Shown: piece after piece, positions 54,784 through 63,802 of the stretch
How the letters are laid out: each line of letters begins with the position of its first letter
How positions within the stretch are numbered: the stretch's first letter is position 1
NCBI GenBank assembly: GCA_905178155.1
Contig: CAJINV010000005.1
Location: forward strand, 6,936,580 to 7,000,579
Source: Amoebophrya sp. A120
Taxonomy: Eukaryota; Sar; Dinophyceae; Syndiniales; Amoebophryaceae
Length of the DNA stretch: 64,000 nt
Direction: 5' to 3'
Program-made: the position numbers and the translations under genes
The notes under the pieces: generated by a model
Seen by the model: the letters and a program-made list of their open reading frames with translations, nothing else
Told to the model about the DNA's origin: nothing
The model's database searches: none

Positions 54784-57700
54784 ATGACCGAGCCGGCTCC
54801 TCCGAAGCCGAACAAGCAGCACGTGCACATCGTGGCGGAGATCGGCATCAACCACAATGTATCCTGTACAAACGTATCGTACTCGCATTGCAATCATGCA
54901 TTACAAATCCCTTTCTTAAGCCAAATCTGCATTACAAATTTCATTTCTCATGCTGCAGAAATTTGTATTGCATTTATACGAATACGATTTTTTTGCAATG
55001 CATACAATGGGGACATTGAACTCTGCAAGAAGCTGATCATGCTCGCGAAAACGGCCGGGTGCGACTCCGTGAAAATCCAGAAGCGAAACCCCGATGTCTG
55101 CGTTCCGGAGGACCAGAAGCTATCAAATGCAAAAATGTCTGGGTCTGGAAGAATGCAAGACTTGCCATGCATATTTCTCATGACCCATGATGCCTGTAAT
55201 GCATTACCTAGCATCGCAGACTTTTACAGGGCTTCCTGATGCACCTTCCGCATGAGAAATGCCCCCTCCGTGTAGCACAAATTGCACCCCTCTTGCTGGT
55301 CATGCAATACAATTTTATTTAGAGTCTACAAACAGCATGACAAGTTGCAATCTTCCAGACCCAGACACTTTTGCAGTTGATAGAAACAGAAGATGCGCGA
55401 CACGCCGTGGGGGCGGATGACGTTATCAACTGCAAAAATGTCTGGGTCTGGAGGGATGCGAACTTGTAATGCTAGCTCTCCATACCCAGGAAATCTGTAT
55501 TGCATAGCCAACAATGAAAGTCGCAGCCTCTTTTGTACATGCAAAAACGCAGTATCTCATGCGGATTTCCTATGAGAAAGGGAAAGCGTTCTCAAAAGTT
55601 GTCATGCTGTAATGCATGCGGAACTGTTTCCATCATCCACATTTTAGCATCACAAGTTTCCAGGCCCAGACACTTTTGCAATGCATAGACGTATCTGGAA
55701 TACAAGTGGAAATTGGAATTCAACGAAGAGCAGATCAAAGAGCTGATCGAGTACAGCAAGTGGATCGGGATCACGTTTTTCGCTTCCGTTTGGGACATAT
55801 GCATTGCAAAACTGACGTACGTACGTAGAAATTGCATTACAAATTTTCTCAAGAAGAAAAATACAATTTGTCATGCGTGTTCAGGTAGAGAAAGAGAATT
55901 GAACTTGTCATGGATAGCTGCAATTACTACGAGTACGATACTTTTGGAGAGAATAGGACAAGGAAAGCTGCGATATGATGTGCAAGTACGGCGGATTGTC
56001 GAAAATCCCCTCGGCTTTGATCACGGATTTGGAACTCTGCGAGTACGCAAGGAAAAAGTTCGAAACGCTGATCATTTCGACCGGTAAAGTTGAGAAGAGT
56101 TACGCGGTGATAGACATTGACATAGATGATTTAGGTTTTTGCATCCGCGAAACAGAGGCATTGGCTTGTGATGCCTCTGCATGATAGATCAGTCCAACAG
56201 CTTTACTGACCATTTTCGAATGTTTCTGTATAAGGAGTACTCCTGCATGACAAACAGCACAATCCAAAACTCTTTAGAAAACAGGTATGTCCACCGAAGA
56301 GGAGATCGAGGCCTGTGTGAAGGTGTGCGACCCGGATATCATCATGCACACGAATTCGACCTACCCGTGCCCCTACGAGGATTTGAACCTGCGGTACATC
56401 ACGCACCTGAAGGACAAATACCCGGAAAAAATCATCGGCTACTCCGGCCATGAGTACGGATTGGTTACCACATTTTGCGCGGTCGCGCTCGGCGCGCTGT
56501 ACGTCGAGCGACATATCACGTGGGATAGGAACATGTGGGGGTCTATGGGAGTGTCAGAACCGAAATCGTCAGAGTTGAAATGATTTGTCATGCACAGATG
56601 GATGCCAGTTGGAACCCAGTTTCCAAGTAGCGCATGTCAAATTTTGGCGGTCCTTCAATCCAGTTTGTCACGCTGTTTAGGCAAAGAAGACGGATTTTCC
56701 CATGCTACTTTAGCAGCTCGAGCTCTAACCCCAAACAGGCTTACAATCGGCCTCACTTGCCTGCTCTGCAAGACACATACCCCGCGTCGTGCATTTTATG
56801 CATGACAAATCATTTCAACTTTGTCGATTTCAAACCTGACGCTTCCATAGGGTCGGATCAGCTGTCATCCGTGGAGCCGGCGGGGTTGTTGAAATTAGTG
56901 AAGGGCATATGCAAGAAAAAAACTGTGTAAGTGTAACTCTGTAATGCAGAATATGCAACAGATCTACGCCTGTCATGCCACACAGCCACGAAGTCCTTTT
57001 TTCATGTGTGTTTTCCCTTACAAGCCGCGCATGACAGGTTCTCTCTGTTATGTAGACTAAATTTGTGATGCTGTCAGCCAAAGAGAGTTGCACTCACACA
57101 GTTTTTTTCTTGGATAGGGCATCCGGGATTCCAGCGAGTCGTTGGCTTACGAACCATATGGTTTGCTCAAATGTTACAATCTCAAACGTTACAATAACAT
57201 CATCTCAAATTTTCCTGACCGAACATCATGAGTACTGTACAGAGACTTGGGCTTTCGCGATACAAATTTCGCGAGATAATTCTCATGGGGTTGGGAGCTC
57301 CGAAACTTGTCATGCGTGCTCCTGTGGGAGTCGGCCAGATGTTGCGCATCGTGCAACACAAATTCCAGATTCTATGGTATACCGATTTGAGATTGTAACA
57401 CCTGGGCGGGTTATAAACTAGGGCCGAGGATTATGCAACGTAATTTTCCCGTACATGTACAAAATGCATGACAAGCTTCACCAATGTGGAGTGTAACACT
57501 TGTCATGCTAAACTAGGACTGAAGCCCAGTTTTGTCATGCAGAAGCCACATTTGTACGTGTGCAGGAAATTTACTGTGGATAAGGATTCTGTTCGACCGG
57601 GAAAACTCGAAGAAGGTCAGTTTGCGCCCGCAGCTATCCTGTGCAAACGTATCGTAGTCGTATTGCAGTCATGCATTACAAATCTTTTTGTTAAGGCAAA

Positions 57701-57794
57701 TCAGCATTACACCCCCCACGCTGAGGAAATTTGTAATGCATTTATACGAGTACGAATACGATACTTTTGCAATTTATAGCAGCCGAAGAAGTAG
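54784..57794 (+). CDS. Sialic acid synthase-like enzyme (NeuB family), barrel only
   Basis: NeuB enzymes condense phosphoenolpyruvate with an amino sugar to make sialic or related nonulosonic acids. The 288-residue frame has VAEIGINHNGDIELCKKLI, DSVKIQKRNPD, RMTYLEYKWKLEFN, STGMSTEEEIE, NSTYPCPYEDLNLRYI, GYSGHEYG and LGALYVERHITWDRNMWGSD. The His residues in GHEYG and ERHIT match the metal-binding positions. The frame ends LRPQPKK just after the barrel, so the usual C-terminal SAF (antifreeze-like) domain is absent. Exons: 54784-54859, 55010-55120, 55388-55423, 55693-55797, 55961-56083, 56285-56543, 56855-56907, 57122-57156, 57421-57431, 57588-57634, 57784-57794. One intron (56084-56284) is GT-AG and nine are introners. 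It could act on a related sugar. Bacterial origin is plausible but untested. Confidence 0.9.
54860..55004. mobile_element. Introner 52, family A
   Basis: Ends TATCCTGTACAAACGTATCG and ATTTTTTTGCAATGCATA; flanks CAATG/CAATG. Removal restores His-Asn-Gly-Asp-Ile, a conserved NeuB motif. Confidence 0.92.
55121..55382. mobile_element. Introner 53, family D
   Basis: TIR AAAAATGTCTGGGTCTGGAA; flanks GAAGC/GAAAC. Removal restores Asp-Gln-Lys-Gln-Lys-Met. Confidence 0.9.
55424..55687. mobile_element. Introner 54, family D
   Basis: TIR AAAAATGTCTGGGTCTGG; flanks GACGT/GACGT. Removal restores Arg-Met-Thr-Tyr-Leu. Confidence 0.92.
55798..55955. mobile_element. Introner 55, family A
   Basis: Ends TATGCATTGCAAAACTGACG and CGATACTTTTGGAGAGAATA; flanks GGACA/GGACA. 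Removal restores Trp-Asp-Lys-Glu-Ser. Confidence 0.9.
56544..56849. mobile_element. Introner 56, family C
   Basis: TIR GTCAGAACCGAAATCGTCAG; flanks GGGTC/GGGTC. Removal restores Trp-Gly-Ser-Asp-Gln. Interior orientation is opposite to introner 3. Confidence 0.9.
56908..57116. mobile_element. Introner 57, family H
   Basis: TIR AAAACTGTGTAAGTGTAAC; flanks GGGCA/GGGCA. Removal restores Lys-Gly-Ile-Arg-Asp. CTGTCAGCCAAAGAG lies near the right end. Confidence 0.9.
57157..57415. mobile_element. Introner 58, family K
   Basis: Only member seen; TIR core TGTTACAATCTCAAA and complement; flanks AACCA/AACTA. Removal gives Tyr-Glu-(Pro or Leu)-Gly-Pro. Confidence 0.82.
57432..57582. mobile_element. Introner 59, family E
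   Basis: Ends contain GTAATTTTCCCGTACATG and CAGGAAATTTACTGTGGATA; flanks AGGAT/AGGAT. Removal restores Arg-Ile-Leu-Phe-Asp. Only an 11-nt exon separates it from introner 58. Confidence 0.86.
57635..57778. mobile_element. Introner 60, family A
   Basis: Ends TATCCTGTGCAAACGTATCG and CGATACTTTTGCAATTTATA; flanks GCAGC/GCAGC. Removal gives Pro-Gln-Pro-Lys-Lys-stop. Confidence 0.88.
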
Positions 57795-59292
57795 TGAAGG
57801 CTTGTTTGGCATTTTTGCAGGGGCAACTGGGGGTGATCTCTGTGTGTGTGATTATCTGTAGGGCTACCCAGGAGTGAAAAGAACTTGACAGACCTCGGCT
57901 CTGCCGGCCGTATTAAACTTCAATTCACGGATTCTATCTTGCTGAATTTTTACCTGATGAGGTCGATTCTGCGATCATTCACATCTATTTTTTCAACGCT
58001 AATTTGCCCTCTTTATCTTTTCAAAGAAATGTTGTTAGTAATTGTGATTTGATTTTTTGACAGAGACGCAGATGAAAGATTGAGATATTAGTTGATGGTA
58101 GCGATTATATGTAACTGCTTTCACAGAAGGTGGAGTTGTTAGCCCTTTTTGTCGTCCTCGAGACGTCTCCTGAAACCGATGAAAGTAATATGAAAAAAGT
58201 TTGACGAATGAGCAAAAGCGCGTGCTGGCGCACAGTCTGTCAGGGTCGCGTTGGCCGCGAGCTTCCGTGGTCGTAGTGGTACTTGAGAAAAAAAAAAACC
58301 GAAAGCAAACTGCCCTTTTGTCGCTGTTCAGCTGATGTTCTTGCTCATGATGTGAAACAGATTCGATTGGTATTCGACAAGACTATCGATCGGTTTGTAC
58401 CGTACCTCTATTCGAGAATATCGGTTGTCTACTTCCGTGGTCGTACACATAGTCTTCAAGCAGGCGAATGATTATCGGTCTCGTCTTCTAATTGAAAGTC
58501 GTATTCGTAATGATACTTCCTTGTTTTTCCTCGTATTATCGATTGCTTTTTCCTCGTACGATGTTGTATAGTGGTATAAGCATTTTATTTCCTCGTACTA
58601 CCGGTCGTGTGGCTCTGATCGATCATCGGTCTGATTGTGGTATTCGTTCAACAACTCACATTTCAATATTTCTTCGGTTCGTCACACGGCGCTGCTGCTC
58701 CGGCGCAGAAGTTTTTAGGCGACGGTTGCGTTACTTACGTACGAGTTTTCACTTCGTATAGCTTTATTGATCGAACATGACGTGTACTAGGGCTTTCCTG
58801 TGCTAAAAATATTTCCATTCTGGTCTGCTGGCTTTTCTGCGCAGTGCTTTGACAGAAAATCAAAATAATTCCTCCGACAGGTTTTGGTGCGAAAACTTTC
58901 TTGACTTGTTGGTCGTCCCCACGTCTGCAAGCCCTGAAAGAACACAGAAGTACTACCGCATTTAACATTTCACGACTTCGATTTTTCGAACAACAAACTT
59001 AAGCTTTTTTCTTCTATAGTACGAGACAACTAGTACAATGAACTGTAGTTTGAGCAGTCACCTTGATCTTCTATCTTTTACAAACAAACAAAATCACTAT
59101 CCCTAAATACGCCTGCTGCAACGTTAGCTACGACGTGCGAAAAGGTGTAATCACTGCTGCTCAAAAGTAGCGCTGTTTCCTGCTCAACAGAAGTACTTCT
59201 TGTAGACGAGTATTTCAATTTCTGTTGCTTTTCATCCAGAAGTAGATCCACGTGAAGTTGTAGCCTTCACTGCTGTGTCACCACCAAGGAAC
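57795..59292. other. Intergenic region
   Basis: No supported gene, RNA or element. At 58490-58740 runs such as TTTCCTCGTA recur without a clear unit. Confidence 0.5.
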
Positions 59293-60490
59293 ATGACTTT
59301 CACGACTCGAGGCGCTCCTGTCGGACCACGTCAACAGCGGCCCGCAGGTCGTCCCGCAGGTCGTTCCAGCATGATCACCGCGAGCTATGAGACTGCACAA
59401 CAACTCTCCCTCGTTTTCAACTCTCATGAAAAACACTAACTCCACCCCTTGCCTTGTGCCACTAGCTACCATGCATGACAGATTTATTCCGAAGCCGAAA
59501 CAGCACTAAAATCGGCCGTGAATTTGATGTCATGCACCAAAATCTGCATCTGTGTGAGCACTCGTGTTGCTGTGGATGCCATCCAAATGAGGGGGAGGTG
59601 CAGTTGTGCACTCTCATACGAGCACGACGACGCGTAGAAGTCGTGCTCGCGCCCCCTGGTCGACGTTTCCGGCGTACAAGAAGAGGAGCACCAGAACTAT
59701 GCGCCGCCGGCTATCGTGCGTAAAAACGTCGTCTCCACGCCAGAATCTAGACGGTGACTTTGCAACACAAATCCAGAGGCTTTAGGAATCGCGGATCATG
59801 ACTAGTTTGGCGCTGGTGCAGTGTAATCTTGCCGAGCTAGCCCAGACGCATTTTTACAATAAATTCGCCCAGTTGATGTTCTGATTAGTGCATTGCAGCT
59901 TCCCAAGGGCCATTACGAAACGCCTCTCATATAAGTTGAGAAACATCCTGCGCATACAAATTGACAAAAAAAAATTGCATAACAGCGCTGGAGGGGTGGG
60001 GACGTCTTTGTATAGGATACCGGTTACCTTTGCGGAGGAGTAAGTTCCTGCTTGCTGCAAGTACCGCCGTGCGCGTCGCGATGGTACCAACATGCACGAC
60101 GTCGACCCTAGAAGTGCTATCGCCTGGCCCACGTCTCGTCGGTGCCGTGAACGTGGAGAAAATCAACGCACAGCAGCAATCACAGCAGCAGGGCAATGCT
60201 GGAAACGGCAGCGGCACCACGACGAACACAGCGCAAACTGCGCAGCCGAGCTCGAAGACGAACGAGGGCAATTGCAATGGCGGCGGCTCCTGTATGAAAA
60301 AGCAAACTTCGCATTACTTCAGCTTTCTAATACGTACATCTATCACGAAGATAGCACCGACGCTGCTCTTCTTGCGCTATCCTCTTTGCATCACGTCGAG
60401 GACCGCGAGTGTGAAGGGGTGGCGCGTTGTATAGGGCTAGGGGGCCAGCAGGCATTGGAAGTGAAGGAAGCTGTTTTTTCTTATGCATAG
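59293..60490 (+). CDS. Unresolved gene upstream of the MORN gene
   Basis: Two introners (61 and 62) show that transcribed coding sequence exists here, but the frame is unclear. Model 1 starts at ATG 59293 (MTFTTRGAPVGPRQQRP), crosses both introners and stays open to 60434 with an Arg-rich then Gln/Asn-rich product. Model 2 uses exon 60025-60039, a GT-AG intron 60040-60231 and exon 60232-60490. It reads EEEHQNYAPPATFAEDANC, then AELEDERGQLQWRRLLYEKA, and stops at 60488. Model 2 looks more protein-like, but its frame meets a TAG at 59635 upstream. The stop lies 38 nt before the next ATG, so both parts might belong to one gene. No family recognised. Confidence 0.35.
59386..59618. mobile_element. 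Introner 61, family B
   Basis: TIR with GACTGCACAAC and GTTGTGCACTCTCATA (shown without joining); flanks CGAGC/CGAGC. Frame effect depends on the unresolved gene model. Confidence 0.85.
59712..60019. mobile_element. Introner 62, family F (diverged)
   Basis: Ends TATCGTGCGTAAAAACGTCG and GACGTCTTTGTATAGGATA; flanks CCGGC/CCGGT. Removal gives Pro-Pro-Ala-Thr-Phe in the preferred model. Confidence 0.82.
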
Positions 60491-60528
60491 TATGCGGCCA
60501 GAACACCAGTGGTGAGGAGCTGCAAAGG

Positions 60529-61776
60529 ATGAAAGACGGGACACCGAAGGCCGTCATCGGTCAGTTTTCCGACCCACACAAAGGGCCTGATGTGGTCCCG
60601 GACCCGGCAGAACAACCGCCGCGAGGACCTTCTTCCGCATCACGGCTGCAAGCTTCTCAGCGCGTACCGTCCAGTGAGGGAGCAGGCACAGGGACAAGCA
60701 CTGCTGCTGCTGCAGGCGGGCACCAGGACCCGGACCAGCCCAGGAATCCAACTGATCTCGCGGCCGCCGCTTCCTTGTCTACCAAAAGAACGACCAGCAA
60801 GACGGGGGGATCGCCACCTGGCGTTGATGAAGCTTCCACGAGGACCAGCGGCAACGAGATTACACCTGGAGATCCACTAAAGGCTGCTGCTGCAGGCGAG
60901 CACCAGAGTGCTGGAGAACCACCACCACGATGTGAGACGCTGACGGATGGCCAGGCGGAGGGAGTCCTGTGTGCGTTGCCGAACGGGTCGACGTACCAGG
61001 GGCAGTGGAAGGACGGCAAGAGGCACGGCGAAGGTGTGTACACGTGGGAGAATGGGGCGAGGTACAATGGGCAGTGGGTGAATGGCAAGAGGGGCGGCAG
61101 CGGTGACACGTGGGCGGACGGGAGGACTGTGTACGTTGGGCAGTACAAGGACGACAAGCCACACGGCGAGGGCACGCATACGTTGCCGGACGGGTCGACG
61201 TACAAGGGGCAGTGGAAGGGCGGAAAGATGCACGGCGAAGGTGTGTACACGTGGCCGGACGGGGCGACGTACGATGGGCAGTGGGAGTATGGCAAGAGGG
61301 ACGGCAACGGTGTGTACAAGCTTCCGGACGTGTCGACGTACGAAGGGCAGTACAAGGACGACAAGAAGCATGGCAAAGGTGTGCTCACGTGGTCGGACGG
61401 GCGGAAGTACGACGGGGAGTGGGAGTATGGCAAGAAGCATGGCAGCGGTTTGTACACGTGGGCGGATGGGACGACGTACGACGGGCAGTGGCAGTATGAC
61501 AACATGGACGGCAGCGGTGTGTGCACGTGGGCGGACAGGAGCAAGTACGACGGGCGGTGGCAGGATGGCTTGAGGCACGGCGATGGCAAGTACACACGCC
61601 CTGGTGGGACGACTTCCTGGGAGGGATCATGGTGGGAAGATAAAGCAGGCTTGCCTCATTATCTCAATCCGCTGCCCGACCTCGGGACTTGCACGACGGA
61701 CGGCCATCAGTGGCTGGTCCCCGTGCGGTTTGAAGATTGCAAACCGTGGAAGTGGGGGGATTTTTCTCCGTTTTAG
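60529..61776 (+). CDS. MORN-repeat protein
   Basis: MORN repeats bind membranes or act as structural scaffolds in protist cytoskeletons. From the ATG at 60529 the frame gives 415 residues without an intron. Residues 1-150 are low complexity (Pro, Ala, Ser, Thr, Gly). From about 156 there are nine tandem MORN units of 23 residues plus a partial tenth, for example TYQGQWKDGKRHGEGVYTW and TYDGQWEYGKRDGNGVYKL. The C-terminal tail has DGHQWLVPVRF and ends GDFSPF. The nearly exact DNA repetition also gives long open frames on the other strand, which are artefacts. The frame is open upstream of this ATG, so the start is uncertain and the gene may be joined to the exons before it. No introner interrupts it. 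Confidence 0.85.
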   Translation: MKDGTPKAVIGQFSDPHKGPDVVPDPAEQPPRGPSSASRLQASQRVPSSEGAGTGTSTAAAAGGHQDPDQPRNPTDLAAAASLSTKRTTSKTGGSPPGVDEASTRTSGNEITPGDPLKAAAAGEHQSAGEPPPRCETLTDGQAEGVLCALPNGSTYQGQWKDGKRHGEGVYTWENGARYNGQWVNGKRGGSGDTWADGRTVYVGQYKDDKPHGEGTHTLPDGSTYKGQWKGGKMHGEGVYTWPDGATYDGQWEYGKRDGNGVYKLPDVSTYEGQYKDDKKHGKGVLTWSDGRKYDGEWEYGKKHGSGLYTWADGTTYDGQWQYDNMDGSGVCTWADRSKYDGRWQDGLRHGDGKYTRPGGTTSWEGSWWEDKAGLPHYLNPLPDLGTCTTDGHQWLVPVRFEDCKPWKWGDFSPF

Positions 61777-62734
61777 GACGACACGCCCCAATAACCCCTA
61801 GCAGCCCTCCCCTATGTTGCTAGCAAGATGATGATGATGATGATGATGACCCGTGGTCTCCGTGCTAAGGTGGTCGTGAGGGTCATGGTGATTTTTATGG
61901 CGAGCAGGTGTGTATACATAGGGGTGACGAGACTCGAACGGCTACCGAAGGATCGTTGCGGGAACCGTCGGACAATGTCACTGTATGTCATGCGCGTCAG
62001 CTCGACCATAAAGCGAAGGCAGCACACGAAGATGCGTAGTGCCAGCTCGTCAACAAAGAAGACAGCAGCATCAGGCGACTTGCTGTGCGTCAACTTGCTT
62101 CATCTCTCTTCACAACTTACTAGAACTATATTTATCAGGCTTTGAGCTGATTTTCATTTTTTTTTTACGGCTCAAGTTTCTTTTTTTGGTTTTCTCATCG
62201 GGTTTTTCTTTATCATTCTTATATCTCTTTTGTTCTCCTTCTCCATTTACTACTTTTCCAAAATGCAACGCTTCCATGCCTACTTCACCTCCGCCTCCTC
62301 CTGCGCCACCGCTCTTCTTCCCTGATTCCGCGACCTACATAGCACGTCCCGGCCCCGGGGCCAACGCCGCAAGGGTTTCAGGGTACTAAAGGGTTTGTTT
62401 AGGGTTCTTAACCTGAATTTGTCAGGCTTTGAGCTGATTTTTACGGCGAGCTGGAGTGCAGCTCTTCCCTAAAGTTCTCATGTTTGTTCGGTTCGTCTGG
62501 TGACATAGTACTAATGCTTTGCATCAGGCTTTATTTTTTTTTGATTTTCTACTTGTTATTTATATTTCTGACGATTGCGATTCTAGTGCAAGAATATGAG
62601 CAAGTGTTTCTGTTTAGATTTACATTCCATTTTTACAACTAAAGACCAACAGTGATTTATAATCGTTTTGTGTATCTGTATTAGCCCCTTTATTTTCTCA
62701 CTTCTTTTTTCAACAACGACAGCCCCATGTAAAG
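61777..62734. other. Intergenic region with a simple repeat
   Basis: A short (ATG)n run lies at 61828-61849. TCAGGCTTTGAGCTGATTTT occurs twice (about 62138 and 62424). No gene can be supported. Confidence 0.5.
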
Positions 62735-63285
62735 ATGAAGGCGCCAGCATTCCCCGGGGCGTCCAACTACGAGACGCGGTCACCATGGACCCAAAAACTC
62801 ACGCCCAAAAGTAGCCTCCGCGTGCTCGTGTCTGAATGAAGATGATACAACACTAAAAATCAAGCTCGTGCAAATTATCGCCATCGGGCAAATTGCAAAA
62901 TCTTCCACCTCCATCGTGTTAGCAACATGCTTTGGACGGATGTTCCGGTGGATTCTATCGTGGACAACGATGCCGAGTGCATAACAGAATTCCACGCTTT
63001 TCCTGATCAGGGTAGTAGTGAGCAGCGAAATGATATCCTTCGAAAAGACGTCGCTTCATTCTGATTAGTTCGAATCGCGCATGACAGATTTGCATTTCCC
63101 GTGTGATGCGCATGACAAATTGCATTCTCCCCTGCGCATGACAAATCTCAACTTGCCAATGCAGCACGACTTTTAAGCGCATCACCGCCCAAATTTACAT
63201 CCAGAAATATGGCATGCACATTTGTCGTCTTTGGTCGATGTTGGTGGTCTGCAGTGGAAGGCTAGTAAGGATGTGTTGCAGGTAG
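62735..63285. other. Possible exon and decayed introner-like sequence
   Basis: An ATG at 62735 opens a 34-codon frame (MKAPAFPGASNYETRSPWTQ) ending at 62838, and LWTDVPVDSIVDNDAECITE is readable near 62931-62990. The two could be exons of the following gene, but no splice join is convincing. At 63079-63150 the core GCATGACAAAT recurs three times, resembling the interior of an introner without clear TIRs. Confidence 0.25.
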
Positions 63286-63802
63286 ATGACCACGACCAAA
63301 GACGACCCGGCTTGCTGGTATACACTTTTTCCCGGCGTGATCAAGGTGGGGATGGGGCACAGGTTGTGGAACGACGTGAAGGGCTGCGTGGAAATCATCG
63401 CGCAGGCTTGTGCGGAGATACGGAAATACTGCCGGGCGCCGTGCGGGAGCGGTGCGCAGCAGGCAGAATACCTGCAAGCGATCGAGGAGCTCTTGCTGGA
63501 GGCCGTGCACAAGATGGACCAGATCGTGGTTCGAGCCGATCCCCGGGAAGGATATCCCGGCAGAAGTGTTTACACACGCGCAGCAGGGGTACGTGGAGAA
63601 GGGGAAGCGGAAAAAAGGAAAATCGCCTGCGAAGGACCTTGCCGCCCCGGAGACCTCCGGCGCCGCTTCTTCCAGCTCGTCGTCCAGTAAGTGGCCAAAA
63701 GGACCGACGTTCAGCTTCATCTCTCTCAGCACCACTCTCGACCACGTGGCCATTTCCCCGTCTGAGTCGAAGCGGGGTCCGCGCGTTGTGCTTGAGTACT
63801 AG
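63286..63802 (+). CDS. Small unknown protein, frame changes near 63520
   Basis: Not recognised. From ATG 63286 the frame reads WYTLFPGVIKVGMGHRLWND, then a helical segment (AEYLQAIEELLLEAVHKMDQ). Near 63510-63535 the plausible frame shifts by +1 and continues FEPIPGKDIPAEVFTHAQQG, a Lys-rich and Ser-rich linker (SGAASSSSSSSKWPKG) and ends RGPRVVLEY at 63802. Skipping one base gives about 171 residues. A sequence error, a real mutation or programmed frameshifting could explain it; the spacing is too short for an intron. The start may lie in an upstream exon. Confidence 0.5.

Noticed and set aside
65-57778. Recurrent short repeats resembling a CRISPR array
   Set aside because: Repeats come in inverted pairs inside separate elements with no regular spacing or leader; they are introner TIRs and cores in a eukaryotic context.
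60657-61595. Long minus-strand open frames opposite the MORN gene
   Set aside because: They mirror the near-exact 69-nt MORN DNA repeat on the other strand and show only low-complexity periodic sequence.
61828-62060. Possible small RNA or tRNA gene near the (ATG)n run
   Set aside because: No cloverleaf or conserved tRNA boxes could be drawn; only a simple repeat is supported.
63028-63183. Possible additional introner with ends near TATCCTTCGAAAAGACGTCG and GCACGACTTTTAAGCGCATC
   Set aside because: The arms match only in part, flanks do not repeat and no frame is restored, so it was not counted.
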